Assembly: GCA_015680685.1 (NCBI GenBank)
Contig: MNCI01024360.1
Location: 103,095-125,315 of the forward strand
DNA from: Gnetum montanum
Taxonomy: Eukaryota; Streptophyta; Gnetopsida; Gnetales; Gnetaceae
Direction of reading: 5' to 3'
DNA length: 22,221 nt
Position numbers and translations under genes: made by a program. Shown here one piece after another: positions 1 through 9,264 of this stretch. The notes below the pieces were generated by a model. That model had not been told where the DNA came from. It did not search any database and saw nothing but the letters and a program-made list of their open reading frames with translations. The number at the start of each line of letters is the position of its first letter. The stretch's first letter is position 1.

Positions 1-1
1 G

Positions 2-1755
2 GCCTAGTGCAAGTCGCGTCTCATCAGCCGTCTACCCAGGCTCGATTTAAACAACTTCCCTAGTTTTTCAGGAGGCTATGACTTAGATCCATATCAACAT
101 TTACAAGCCTTCTACGATGCCTGCGCATGGAACAACATTGATAATGGATGGAAAAAACTTAAGCGCTTTCCTATGACACTCGTTGGCCAAGCAAAAGTAT
201 GGTATAGATCATTAAAGCCAAATTCAATACGACGTTGGTCAACAACGGTAGAACTTTTTAATGAAAGATATCAAACCTATGCAAGAGTGTCAGCCTTGAG
301 GAAACAAATCCAAGAGTGGAAACAAGCACAACATGAACCCTTGGTCATGGCCTTAGAAAGATATTATGCACTGTTAAACAATTTTCCAGGCCATGAGTTT
401 TCTGAGGAAAGGCTAATGTACCATATCATTGATGGGCTTCGCGATGAAACAAGCTAGGGATGTATGCCTAAGGTCAACTATACGAACTACGAACCCATCA
501 ATTCCAAGAGCTCATCAAGCGGGTAGCAAAAGAAGAAGGAGAAATGACTAGATGGGAGAATGTTGAAAAACATCAACGGGACCAAAATCTCAACTTAGCG
601 AAGGTCCATGATCGTAAAAAGGAGAAATCAATCTATCATAAGGAGAAAGAACCATCTTTGCCAGTACAACAATCATTAGAAGAAGTTAAGGCAAAGATCA
701 ATAAGATGTTGGAATGAACGTATAAAAAGTGTGGAGAATACATCAATATTATTGGAGATAGGGTTTTGACAACCCGAGAAGCAGGACAGAATATCATTAG
801 AAATTCGGAAATAAGGAATAAAGAAAATAAGAGCTCAACTGCTAATCATACATATGAATGCAAAATATTCCTGTACGATCACCCTAAGGGCCAATGCCCA
901 ATCTTGTTACATTTATATGAGCATTGGGGAAACACGCTACATCCAGAGTTCGTACAGAGATACTATGTTCGATCATAGTGACAACAATCCCAGTTGTGGG
1001 GGAAGCCACCCTTAAACTGGAGACACCCTTCATATCATCCGAATTAAATTGCTTATCAAGTCCAACATCCTATTTCCCCAACTGGGTCAACATACTCTAT
1101 CTCACCGCATTACCATTCTCCACAATACTATCAGCCCATGTCCTTAACACAACCACTTCCTTGTGCACCTTACACCTCTCCTAATTTTCAACATTCTCAT
1201 CCTTTCCCTTCTTCTACATTGCCACCAACTGTTCCTAAGGTGTCTGCACCATAGCAACAACCTATGAATGCTACTTGTGCTACTGTTTCCAACAGCAGTG
1301 AGAGATCTCAGCAACATCAAAGACATCCCTTCTTTAGAAATGACCCTAGGAAGGGACAACACAATTCCAAGGCCACTGCATCCTCCGACTCAGCACAAGT
1401 CCAATACTGTGGTGCACCCTTACCTTTGAACCCAATGCCTCATGTTACTTCATCAGGGCCACCAACTAACACTCCAACAACCATACGGCCCAATCAACAC
1501 AATCATGGAAGGCAACATCCCAATCCTTGCATACCATCTAACGGTCCCAAATATCATAGTGGGTCAACTCGTTATCCAGGAACTACATCGTATAAATTGC
1601 CCCACTATGCTGACTACAATAAAGTGTGTGAACCCCGATGGGGTAAGTATGGGCAAGTTCCAATATTTTCAACATGCAAGGATCCTCACCCTTTATTTAT
1701 TAATCCTTGCCATGCTCAACCATCTAGTTATGGGGGATACCCCCCATTCCAATAA
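2..1755 (+). pseudogene. gag: Degraded gag of element A (capsid-like core plus Pro/Gln-rich C-terminal region)
   Basis: Gag would form the virus-like particle that packages element RNA. The frame at 2-450 encodes a plant Ty3 gag core matching element B's gag: WYRSL at about 194-208, then RRW, a RxQIQxWKQ segment and a HIIDGL motif at about 424-441. Near 445-455 the frame shifts by one base and coding similarity continues in another frame to 1755. A zinc-knuckle-like segment at 859-900 keeps the first Cys, the His and the last Cys, but the second Cys is Phe. In-frame stops occur at about 466, 715, 976, 979 and elsewhere. The last open block (1264-1755, 163 codons) is rich in Pro, Gln, Tyr and His and has no pol domain. 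The ORF ends at 1753-1755, followed directly by T-rich spacer. The start codon is outside the window. Confidence 0.75.
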
Positions 1756-3131
1756 CAAGCAGGGTTAATAAATATTTTTCATTTTCTTTGATTTTACAAC
1801 TTTTTGTTTTCCAGTTTTTCATTTTTCAATTTCTTGTTTTATCTTTTTATGTTTTTGCCTTTTTGTCTTTTTACATTTTTTATAAGTAATCTCATCTATG
1901 AATAAAACACTCATGTGGCTCGTTGGTTGAGGTGTGTTCTGTGTTATTAAGTCATGAGTGATCAATTATTTGGACAGTGAGTCCATTACACCCACTCATC
2001 CATTCTACAAATAAGAGGTTTTGTTCGAGGGTACAGTGATATTCTTGACATTCTTAAAACTTAAAATTAATTTTGTGTTCATTGTACCCAGAATGAAGAA
2101 GGATGGACCAAGAGGGAATGATTAGGGTGTGACAATCAAGGGGACTTGTGGATTCTCTTTGGTGACCTCTGTGGGAGTTATCATGTAACGTGGTTGTACT
2201 AAGATACTTGTAGATCTAATGAAAAATGGGAGTAAGAGTGATCAAAAGGCACTCAAAAATCCAATGCTGTTCTAGGGGGTCCCACTAGAAAGACATGCAC
2301 CCATGCCTGAAGGTTGGCGGCTTCTCTGGATTCAGCAATCCAAAAAAAAAATAAAGGAAGTGCCACAAAACAAAAATCACTCCTCCCTTGAACAAAATGC
2401 CAAGTGATTGTATGCCTTATTGTTCTAGTACTCTCATAGTCACTCATCATGGGATGAAACAATGTTGTGTCACTGATCAGAGGAATGGACTTGGTCTTGA
2501 TCTTGGAACAACGAGTTAATGACATGTTAATCATGATTTACACATAGGATTCATTATGCCCTGGGTCATTTACCTCATGTCCCAATCTCTACAATCCCTT
2601 CTATGGTTCGTCTCATCTCACTGTTCGTGTAATTGTAGCTCGTGTCTTATGTAGTGTAGAATTCTTACCTCACTCCGGTGATACTTACATGTGTGTGTTT
2701 TTTGAAACTGGTATGGATTACATTTAACCCTTCTAGTGCCTACGGACATTTTAAGGTGTGGTTATGCAAGGGCATTATAGGTTGGAACCTGCTTTGGGGA
2801 GGACCCACTTGCATGACTTTTGCAATTTGTACTTGTTGCATACCACCACATCATCTTATACCCTCTGAGTACTTCATTGCCAAATCTATTCTTTCCTTTA
2901 TCATAATTTTATCAAACGTTCCTCAAAACTAGGTCCTTTTATGTGTCACCTAAACAACTAAACAAACCAGGTTCAACATTAAACTTTTAGGGCAACTTCC
3001 TTGAAAAAATTTCTAACTCTGTAATCAAAATAAGCAAAGAATTCAAAATTTATTAAAGGTAATGAGTAAGGTATGAAATCATTGAACTTTTTCAATAACC
3101 TTACTAACAATTGATCTTTGTGTGATTATAG
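1756..3131 (+). other. Non-coding spacer of element A between gag and ORF2
   Basis: No credible coding frame is seen. It begins with a long T-rich tract (about 1770-1880), as does the spacer after integrase in element B (12361 onward). Further landmarks are shared in the same order with B: a GTGAGTCCA-like stretch (about 1977 vs 12663), a GGGTGTGAC...CAAGGGGA stretch (about 2126 vs 12804), GGGGAGGACCCAC (about 2796 vs 13568) and ATACCCTCTGAGTACTTCATT against B's ATACCCTGTCGCACTTGTTC (about 2860 vs 13902). Its retention in a copy without pol suggests a cis role, but this is inference. Confidence 0.6.
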
Positions 3132-3568
3132 ATGGCCCCTAAAAGAAGACAACAAGGAGGACCTTCTCAAGGTGCAACTGAACGACCACGGGGAGGCTGA
3201 GGCTAAGGACTTCATGCAGAACATACAAAGCAAGAGGCACAATCACTCAGCATCCATCATGGAACTCCTGTTACTGCATAATCTATTTAAGCAAAAGGTG
3301 CAGAGGTTAGGGCCTAGGCCTATGAAGAGGAATCACAGCTATTGCGGCATGACATGTCAAGGCCAATCAAGTGTTCCCACAGCTACCGTGTCCATGGAAA
3401 GTGCCGACTCCATCAAACATTGAAACATCAGCATGGACGACTCATAATCTATGGATAGAAGAGGAGAAACTTTAGACACTTCTTCAATAGTATCAATCTC
3501 AGAAGCCTGGAGCACCAAACAAAGGAAAGACACCCATGGAGGAGCCACCACTACCGGGAACCCCATGA
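3132..3568 (+). pseudogene. ORF2 remnant of element A, middle deleted
   Basis: The ATG at 3132 follows an AG dinucleotide directly, as in element B. The first codons read MAPKRRQQGG, matching B's start MAPKPRHPR. After about 22 codons there are stops (3198, 3204) and similarity is lost. Near the end another frame (about 3433-3568) reads TWTTHNLWIEEEKL and finishes PPLPGTP-stop, aligning with B's TWTMNDPRRKEEKM and PPPPGMV-stop. So the two ends are kept while the central transposon-like domain and coiled coil (about 2.4 kb in B) are missing. It cannot encode a functional protein. Confidence 0.6.
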
Positions 3569-3708
3569 GTTCCACAAGTTTTGTCTTTTGTGTCTGTGTC
3601 CAAATTTTGTTTAATCCTCCACTGCAGCATGAATAAATTCCTAGTCAGTCAATAATCCCATACCTATCCACTATGTAATCAATTGACCTTGTTCCTCACT
3701 TTCTTTGA

Positions 3709-3742
3709 CTCGAGGATGAGTTGTTATTCAATCATGGGGGTA
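3709..3742 (+). other. 3' terminal conserved block and polypurine tract of element A
   Basis: This 34-base stretch starts with CTCGAGGA and ends with the purine-rich TGGGGGTA directly before the LTR. The same block precedes element B's 3' LTR (17357-17390), with about 29 of 34 positions identical by eye. The G-rich end is the expected plus-strand primer (PPT) for reverse transcription. Confidence 0.8.
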
Positions 3743-4619
3743 TGATGAGTCATGGTCTATCAGGCCCAGTTATCAGAGCCCAGTTATCGAAGCCCTGATA
3801 CAAGATACATGGTTTGTTAGGCCCAGTTATTGGAGCCCAGTTATCAGGGCTACGATATCACGTACGCGATATCGTGGTTCCGATGTGAGACTATAAATAA
3901 AAGGCAGCACACTTGGTTTTGGGCATTAGTTCTTAGATTTTATTGTAAGTTTTAAGTTTAGATTCTTCTCAACCCTTTCCTCCCAGTGCATGCCCACAGT
4001 GTGGTGATTGTAATTGTACGGCATCCTTATTCGAGTGTGATGTACTTGGACATGCACATGACCAGCAATAAAGATCGAGATTACTTCATCATTGCAGCAT
4101 TCACTTACTTTAATTAATTAATTATTATTATTATTTACTGCTTTCGTAGTTAATATCTCTTCACCCTAAACTCTTGTTAAATGCGGAATGAGTACAACTT
4201 GATCACGAGCATTTACGTGTGACTACTTGGTAACCCAGTAGCGTACCTAGGATCTATGCTTGGTAATCCCAGTGGTAGTCATGCATGAGGTCCAAGATGT
4301 GTACAAATGATTAAGGAACGGATGCTCATCGCACTTAGGCTAGCTTAGATTCTCTCTCACCCTCTCTCTCTTAGCTTAGTTAATATTATTTTCCATTATC
4401 TCCAGGAGTAGCATTAGTGTAGGGACATATCATACACCTCACTTTGGACTAAACCATACGTGACAAAGCTAATACTAGTCCAGGTGGGAAGACAACGAAC
4501 TGCAACCTAAGAATAACTGTTTAGATACCACAACTAGTCTATCTAAGGAGTTCGACTGGATCATGCGTGAAACACTCGTATTTGTATTGTTGAGTGTAGG
4601 GGTACCTTGCCACTCATCA
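3743..4619 (+). repeat. 3' LTR of element A
   Basis: The 877-bp LTR begins TGATGAG and ends CTCATCA, a 7-bp inverted terminal repeat within the TG...CA rule. It contains a TATA box (3892-3899) and an AATAAA signal (4067-4072). Its last 30 bases (GTAGGGGTACCTTGCC.CTCATCA) match the ends of LTRs B, C and D. U3 carries four copies of GCCCAGTTAT (3764, 3778, 3821, 3835), arranged as two pairs, and an inverted repeat ACGATATC/GATATCGT (3852-3859/3868-3875). The base run after it (AATAG) is the putative right target duplication; its partner is outside the window. Confidence 0.9.
3892..3899 (+). promoter_or_regulatory. TATA box of LTR A
   Basis: TATAAATA lies 149 bp inside the LTR and about 175 bp before the AATAAA at 4067, the usual order for U3, R and the poly(A) signal. 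LTRs B, C and D carry the same octamer. Confidence 0.7.
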
Positions 4620-4783
4620 AATAGCCTTAAAAATAATTAATAAAATGATTTTTTATTTGCTTTAGGGTCCTAGAAATATATAACTCACAATCACCTTACA
4701 TCATAAATGTCATATTTTTCAAAATTTTAGTCCAACCAAGGGATTGATAAAGGTTTATATCATCATAAATAAATCTTAAAAAC
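4620..4783 (+). other. Probable left piece of an older element E (spacer upstream of ORF2)
   Basis: AT-rich sequence between LTR A and the reverse LTR C, without coding capacity. A run near 4634-4684 (AATTAATAAAATG ... TTTAGGGTCCTAG) resembles B's pre-ORF2 spacer at 14104-14160 (AATTAATTAG ... TTTGGTCCTAAC). If LTR C and element B are removed, this joins 18594, where an ORF2 start follows 32 bases later. The assignment is inferential. Confidence 0.4.
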
Positions 4784-5068
4784 TGATGAGCAATGAGGTA
4801 CGCCTATGCCCAACTATACGAATCACAAGTGCTCACGTATCCGGTCAAATTCTGTAGATGGGACTAGTTGTGGTATTTGGATCACTATGCCTTGATCGTA
4901 GTTCATTGTCTTTCCACTTGGACTAGTGGTAGCTTTGTCACATATGGTTTAGTCCAGAGTGAGGTATATGATTTTTATTATTGTTTTATTGTTCTACGAT
5001 TAACAATAGTTTGAAACTCAATTTATAATCAATTCAACTAATCTAATTTCTAATTAATAATCAACTAC
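4784..5068 (-). repeat. LTR C, U5-side half (reverse orientation)
   Basis: On the minus strand it ends in CTCATCA, preceded by a diverged copy of the shared LTR end motif. The CCTCACTCTGGACTAAACCATA stretch (minus strand; 4939-4969) matches LTR A near 4437-4460. It is cut at 5068 by element B and resumes at 18342. The two halves total about 540 bp, shorter than LTR A. The R/U5 middle seems to be deleted. There is no PBS-like sequence beside it on the inner side, so it is probably a solo LTR. Confidence 0.75.
5064..5068. repeat. Left target-site duplication of element B (ACTAC)
   Basis: ACTAC directly precedes the 5' LTR and is repeated exactly at 18337-18341 after the 3' LTR. A 5-bp duplication is typical of Ty3/gypsy integration. 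Confidence 0.85.
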
Positions 5069-5999
5069 TAATGAAGTGTCATTTAGTCCTGTGTCAACTG
5101 GGCCACGTATATGCCACCGTGTCGACACGGGCCCGTCGATGTGCCTTCCGCGTTGACGTGGGCCTGTCATCGTAGCTTTCCTGCATCGACATGGCCCCGT
5201 TTACGCAGCTGCCTTTCCCAGCCTATAAATAAGAGGGCCTTCCACCTCATTTAGGCATCTTTCAGTTAGTTGTAGCGAAGCTCTTGTAGTTTGTTCCCGT
5301 AGGAGATAGAATATTTTCCAAGTGCCTGCAGCAGGTGTAAGAAAAGTGATCGGCTCTTTATTCGAGCGTTGATGTATCTGAGCCCATTGGCGTGACGACA
5401 ATAAAGACGAACTATTCAAGCATTCCTTGCAGCATTTGGATTTATCTATTTTATGCATTCATTAGTTGAATATATTTATGCTTTGTTAGTTACATGATAA
5501 TTACTTAAGTTTCCGTTATTATTATTTTAATCGCTATTGTTCATTCGTAGTTCGTAAAGGCCATAAGTACGACCATCTCGAATGTAATCCAAACATTTGG
5601 AAAGCCTAGTGATGCTTAACATCTGGTAACCCAGAAGTGTTAGGAAATTCTCAGAACGTGCTTGGAAGATGGGACCGGATACTTATGCTAGGAATAGTTA
5701 GAATATAAGTTAGGATAATTAGAGATTAGATAATAGTTTATTCCTTACCTTTCATACCTTAAATTAGCCGCCAAAAGATATGCAAAAAGCTATAAAAATC
5801 ATTATCCTTAATCTCACTTAACCATCGTAAACAAAACATCACAAGTGAGATTAGGAAGACAATGACTATTCTAACCCAAAGTTTCACTAGTTAGAGTCTG
5901 GTGTATGTTGAGTGCTTACAGTCTACGAAATTCGATCGGGTTGCGTGTGAACGCCCGTGATTCGTATGGTTGGGCGTAGGGGTACCTAGCCGCTCATCA
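5069..5999 (+). repeat. 5' LTR of element B
   Basis: It ends CTCATCA at 5999, one base before the PBS. The start is placed at TAATGAAG by alignment with TGATGAAG at 17391; the terminal TG has become TA. It contains a GC-rich, CpG-containing U3 with degenerate repeats (about 5115-5215), TATAAATA (5224-5231) and AATAAA (5400-5405). Length is 931 bp against 946 bp for the 3' copy; the difference is confined to the U3 repeat area. Confidence 0.92.
5224..5231 (+). promoter_or_regulatory. TATA box of the 5' LTR of element B
   Basis: TATAAATA lies after the CCCCGTTTACGCAGC stretch and is conserved in the 3' LTR at 17561-17568. It would drive the genomic RNA of the element, with poly(A) signalled by AATAAA about 176 bp downstream. 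Confidence 0.7.
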
Positions 6000-6000
6000 T

Positions 6001-6018
6001 TGGCGCCGTTTCTAGGGA
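6001..6018 (+). other. Primer binding site, tRNA-Asp type
   Basis: TGGCGCCGTTTCTAGGGA starts one base after the LTR end. It matches the complement of the 3' end of plant tRNA-Asp (TGGCGCCGTTGCCGGGGA) except at three central positions (11, 13 and 14). This primer is used by Athila-type and some other plant Ty3 elements. Confidence 0.85.
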
Positions 6019-6167
6019 CTGTTAAGTCTTACATGCATCATCTAACCTTAGTGAAATTATCATTTAAGTCATTGGAACTAACCCAAGGTAGAGATATTTA
6101 TGCACGCTAGGCGGATTAAAAGTAAATATTAAGGTACATCGATTACGTGTACCATCTAACATCTAGG

Positions 6168-8736
6168 ATGTCTTCTCACAGGAGGGAGATATCCACCCCA
6201 TCGGTGCCACATGAGTGTCGGGTGGTGTACAAGCATGCTGCTGAGTACGTCCCTGATTTCACATTCATCCTACATCAGGATGAGCATCTACGATGGTGAG
6301 ACATGGAGGGCAATATTGTACACCCTCCCGACCGATCAGCTCCTACGATGCTATTTCACAATCTTGGCAGATTGGGCATCCAGGACCTTGGAGTAGAGTA
6401 TGTCATGGATGACCACGACTACCGGGACTATCGTCCCACTGAGGCTCAAAGAGCAAGAGATCAGCAGTAGGCGGACAGATATGAACAGCTAAAGGGGAAA
6501 CAATTCAGTAACCCCTTATTCTCGCAAGGGCTTCCAGACGATGGGGATCCCATCTTTCATGACACCCATTCAACCGAACTTCCCCTAGGGTAGTAGGTCC
6601 TCCAATCCATGATTCATTCTAAGCATCTACATGGCCAAGATTCCCAAGGGGATGAAGGGTCACATAGCAAGGATGAACGGGATGATCAGGATCGTCATCA
6701 GGGTAGAGGGCAATCCCTCTCCTTCTTCTCCATCCTCTCACTCTCTTTTTCGTTCATCCAGCTCAAGCTTTGATCATAACTGAGGTAGGAGGAAGCAAAA
6801 GGATGGGGGCAAAAAGGTTCGGAAGGATCGGAAGGAAAAACACAAGGAAACACGTGAACCATCGCGTGATGCTTGCCGACACGAAAGAAGGGATAGCCAG
6901 AATCGTCACAGACATCATGGTCCTCAGCAGGACTATGATTCAGATGAGCCATTGTTGGCTACCCGAAGTATGCTCCAGATCTCTGAGGCAGTTCAAATTC
7001 CTAGTAGGCACATGAAGGATAGCTGTATCAAGCACGTTGATATGAACAACATCCCCAGATTTGAAGGGGGATACAACTGTGATCCGCAGACCCACTTGCA
7101 GGCATTCCATGATGCCTGCACCCTGCAAAACATTGACAATGATTGGCAAAGGCTAAAGCTGTTCCCTCGCACACTTGTCAAAGAAGCAGAGAGTTGGTAC
7201 CGATCCTTGGAGCCAGAATCAATCATAAGATGGAGTACGATGCTTGAAATTTTTAATGACAAATATCAAATGTACTTTAGAGTGGCGAACCTGAGACGGC
7301 AGATCCAAGGCTGGAAACAAGGGAATCATGAACCCTTGGATGCTGCCATGAGCAGGTACTGCTCATTATTACATCAGTGTCCTGGTCATGGTTACTCTCA
7401 GCGAGCACAGCTTTGCCACATCATTGATGGGCTCCGTTTTGAAATGCGAAAGACCCTTGGCGTGTACGCCAAGGGGCAACTATCAGAGCTAAGGGTCCAT
7501 CAATTGCAACGCCTCATTGAATAGGTGGCCAAGGAGGAAGGAGAACTTAAGAAAAAGGAGAGTGCAAAAGAATTCAATCGGGACCCTTCCCTCAGAAAAA
7601 GGGAGGTTCGTTTTTGTGATGAGGAGGAAGAATCATCATTGGAAGCAGCGGTAAACCGAAAGACCTTACCGTTACAAAAGTTCACATCTAAAATTTCGGC
7701 AAAGGTGGATAAGATATGGGACTCTTTGGACGAAAGGGTCCAAAGCGTGCTGAAAATCATCGAGGAGTCCAGAGCACAAGGTAATGACCGCGATCAGCAC
7801 AGGAAGAAGGAAGCTGAACATGCCCAATATAAGGGAAAGGGCAAGGTTGCTGTAGCAGAGCAGGTTGCAGACTCTGACACTGAGGAGGAAGATGAATGTG
7901 GCATATGCCAATATGAACATCCTAGGGGATGTTGTCCTGTGGTGTCGCATCTTCAAGAGTCTGGGATGTACGCATTGAACCCTCACTTGGCACAAAGGCA
8001 AACACCCTGAAGGTTGCCTTACCCACAAGGCAATTCTAGGCGGTTCCACCAGCAGCAGCAAGGATACTACCCAAGTGGAGTGCCACCACAACCTTATATA
8101 TACTTCTAACAGTGGTAGCACTGGAAGTCATGGGGGATGCCACCTCCAAGGCAGTAGTACCCTTACAAATAGCCAGATCCCTATGGGTACTATGTTCAAC
8201 AACCGGTCTCTCCAAGGGACTCTTCCAGCCATGCAGCCTTTCAAAGTCATTACCACCCCCCGAAGTATTTTCGACCTCAATCTCCATCACTCCAAGGGGA
8301 CAATTCACATCTCTTATACCCTCCATCACCTTCTCCTGCCACTCCTCCACCACATCCCACTTAGTTTCCACCTGCACCTCTGATGCAGGAAGAGATACCG
8401 CCATAGCCGCAGCAACGAAATGCTACGAGGGCTGTTAACTTACAACCGAAACCCCAGCAGAGTGGACTGGAACCATAGCCACAGAAACATCCCTTTTTTC
8501 GACCCAACAATTTGAACATACCCTCGCCTACACCTATGGCCAATGCCTTTGCACCTACAAGCGCCTCCACTACTCCACCGCCAGAGCAGCCTCCAAGCCA
8601 ACAACAACAACACTCCAACATCCAAACGGTCATGCTCATGCATGCTGTGACCGACTGGATCAAAGCAAGTCAACTTCCCCAGAAATTGACTGATTTGGGA
8701 AGCCCCCTCATCTATCTTCAGGTGGCAGGAAATTAG
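6168..8736 (+). pseudogene. gag: Degraded gag of element B
   Basis: Gag assembles the particle and binds RNA. The first plausible ATG is 6168. The frame runs with stops at 6291, 6468 and 6588-6593 to about 6700, where a one-base shift moves it into the gag-pol frame. From there come a Ser/Arg/Lys/His-rich basic stretch (about 6715-6930), the capsid-like core (7030-7524; WYRSL, QIQGWKQ and HIIDGLRF motifs), an acidic/lysine-rich linker (7525-7880), a zinc-knuckle-like C-X2-C-X3-H-X4-C (Cys 7897, 7906, His 7918, Cys 7933), and a long Pro/Gln/Tyr-rich region (8011-8650). Stops include 7522, 8008, 8107, 8116, 8155, 8170, 8362, 8404, 8476 and 8734; many look like CAG-to-TAG. There is no separate gag terminator, so gag and pol were probably one polyprotein. 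Confidence 0.82.
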
Positions 8737-9198
8737 CCATGCAAAGCTCTTCTGGACTCAGGATTAGGGGTCAATTTGATCTCTCATGATATGTAAAAGA
8801 ACTGGAACCTGCCCCCACTAAAGAAGAGCAACATCCAGCTCGAGTTAGCAGACCAGTTCATCACTGTCCCTTTGGGATTGGTGGAGGACATTGTGACCAT
8901 CGTCTGTGAGTGGTCCTACCCTGCTAATTTCCTGATCATCCGTGTAGAGAACTGCAAGGGAAACTTTTCAATCATCATGGGAAGGGCCTGGCTAAGCACG
9001 GTGGATGCAAGACCAGGCCTCTGCGATCTATCCCTTGAAATTTCCAAGGAAAATCCTTTCGGGAAGGTCAAGAAGAAGCGCATTTCATGCATCGCGTATA
9101 GTGACTCAGGGTGCAACTGTGTGCAACAACTATGGTCCACTAAGCAGATATCCATTCAAGCATGTAGTCGATGTACCGAGGAATCACCTGTGCAATAA
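8737..9198 (+). pseudogene. Retropepsin-like aspartic protease of element B
   Basis: The protease would cut the gag-pol polyprotein. The active-site triplet Asp-Ser-Gly is at 8755-8763 within LLDSGLGVNLIS. It is followed by a QLELAD segment (about 8836), VPLGLVEDI (8869-8895) and an IIMGRAWL motif (8971-8994), the counterpart of the I-L-G-R segment of plant retropepsins. The frame continues directly from gag and into RT. A stop lies just before it (8734), one inside (8794) and one at its end (9196). The region 9199-9264 continues in the same frame with a further stop at 9223. The fold assignment rests on motif order, so it is fairly firm, but the exact mature ends are unknown. Confidence 0.75.
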
Positions 9199-9264
9199 TG
9201 CCTATACGCAGCAGCCACTAACTAAGAAGGCACCCAGTGGCTAATAGCTGATGCTAGCAGCACA

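Larger units (their letters stand above)
1..4619 (+). mobile_element. Element A: 3' part of a pol-less Ty3/gypsy (Athila/Tat-like) LTR retrotransposon
   Basis: The left end lies outside the window. Visible in order are a degraded gag (2-1755), a non-coding spacer (1756-3131), a remnant of ORF2 (3132-3568), a PPT (ending 3742) and a 3' LTR (3743-4619). It is collinear with element B (5069-18336), except that protease, RT, RNase H and integrase are absent between the gag end and the spacer, and the middle of ORF2 is missing. Sequence matches to B include the purine-rich 3' end, the LTR end motif, the GGGGAGGACCCAC stretch in the spacer and the start and end of ORF2. A gag-only LTR element is known in plants as TR-GAG. 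I infer A was non-autonomous, though later deletion of pol in this one copy is possible. The 5' LTR, PBS and left target duplication cannot be checked. Confidence 0.8.

Noticed and set aside
7672-8121. 149-codon open frame on the minus strand
   Set aside because: It lies antisense to the gag linker and zinc-knuckle region, whose sense frame has recognisable motifs; no domain on the antisense.
8361-8663. Gly/Cys-rich open frame on the minus strand
   Set aside because: It is the complement of the Pro/Gln-rich gag tail; CCN/CAR codons read backwards give Gly, Trp and Cys.
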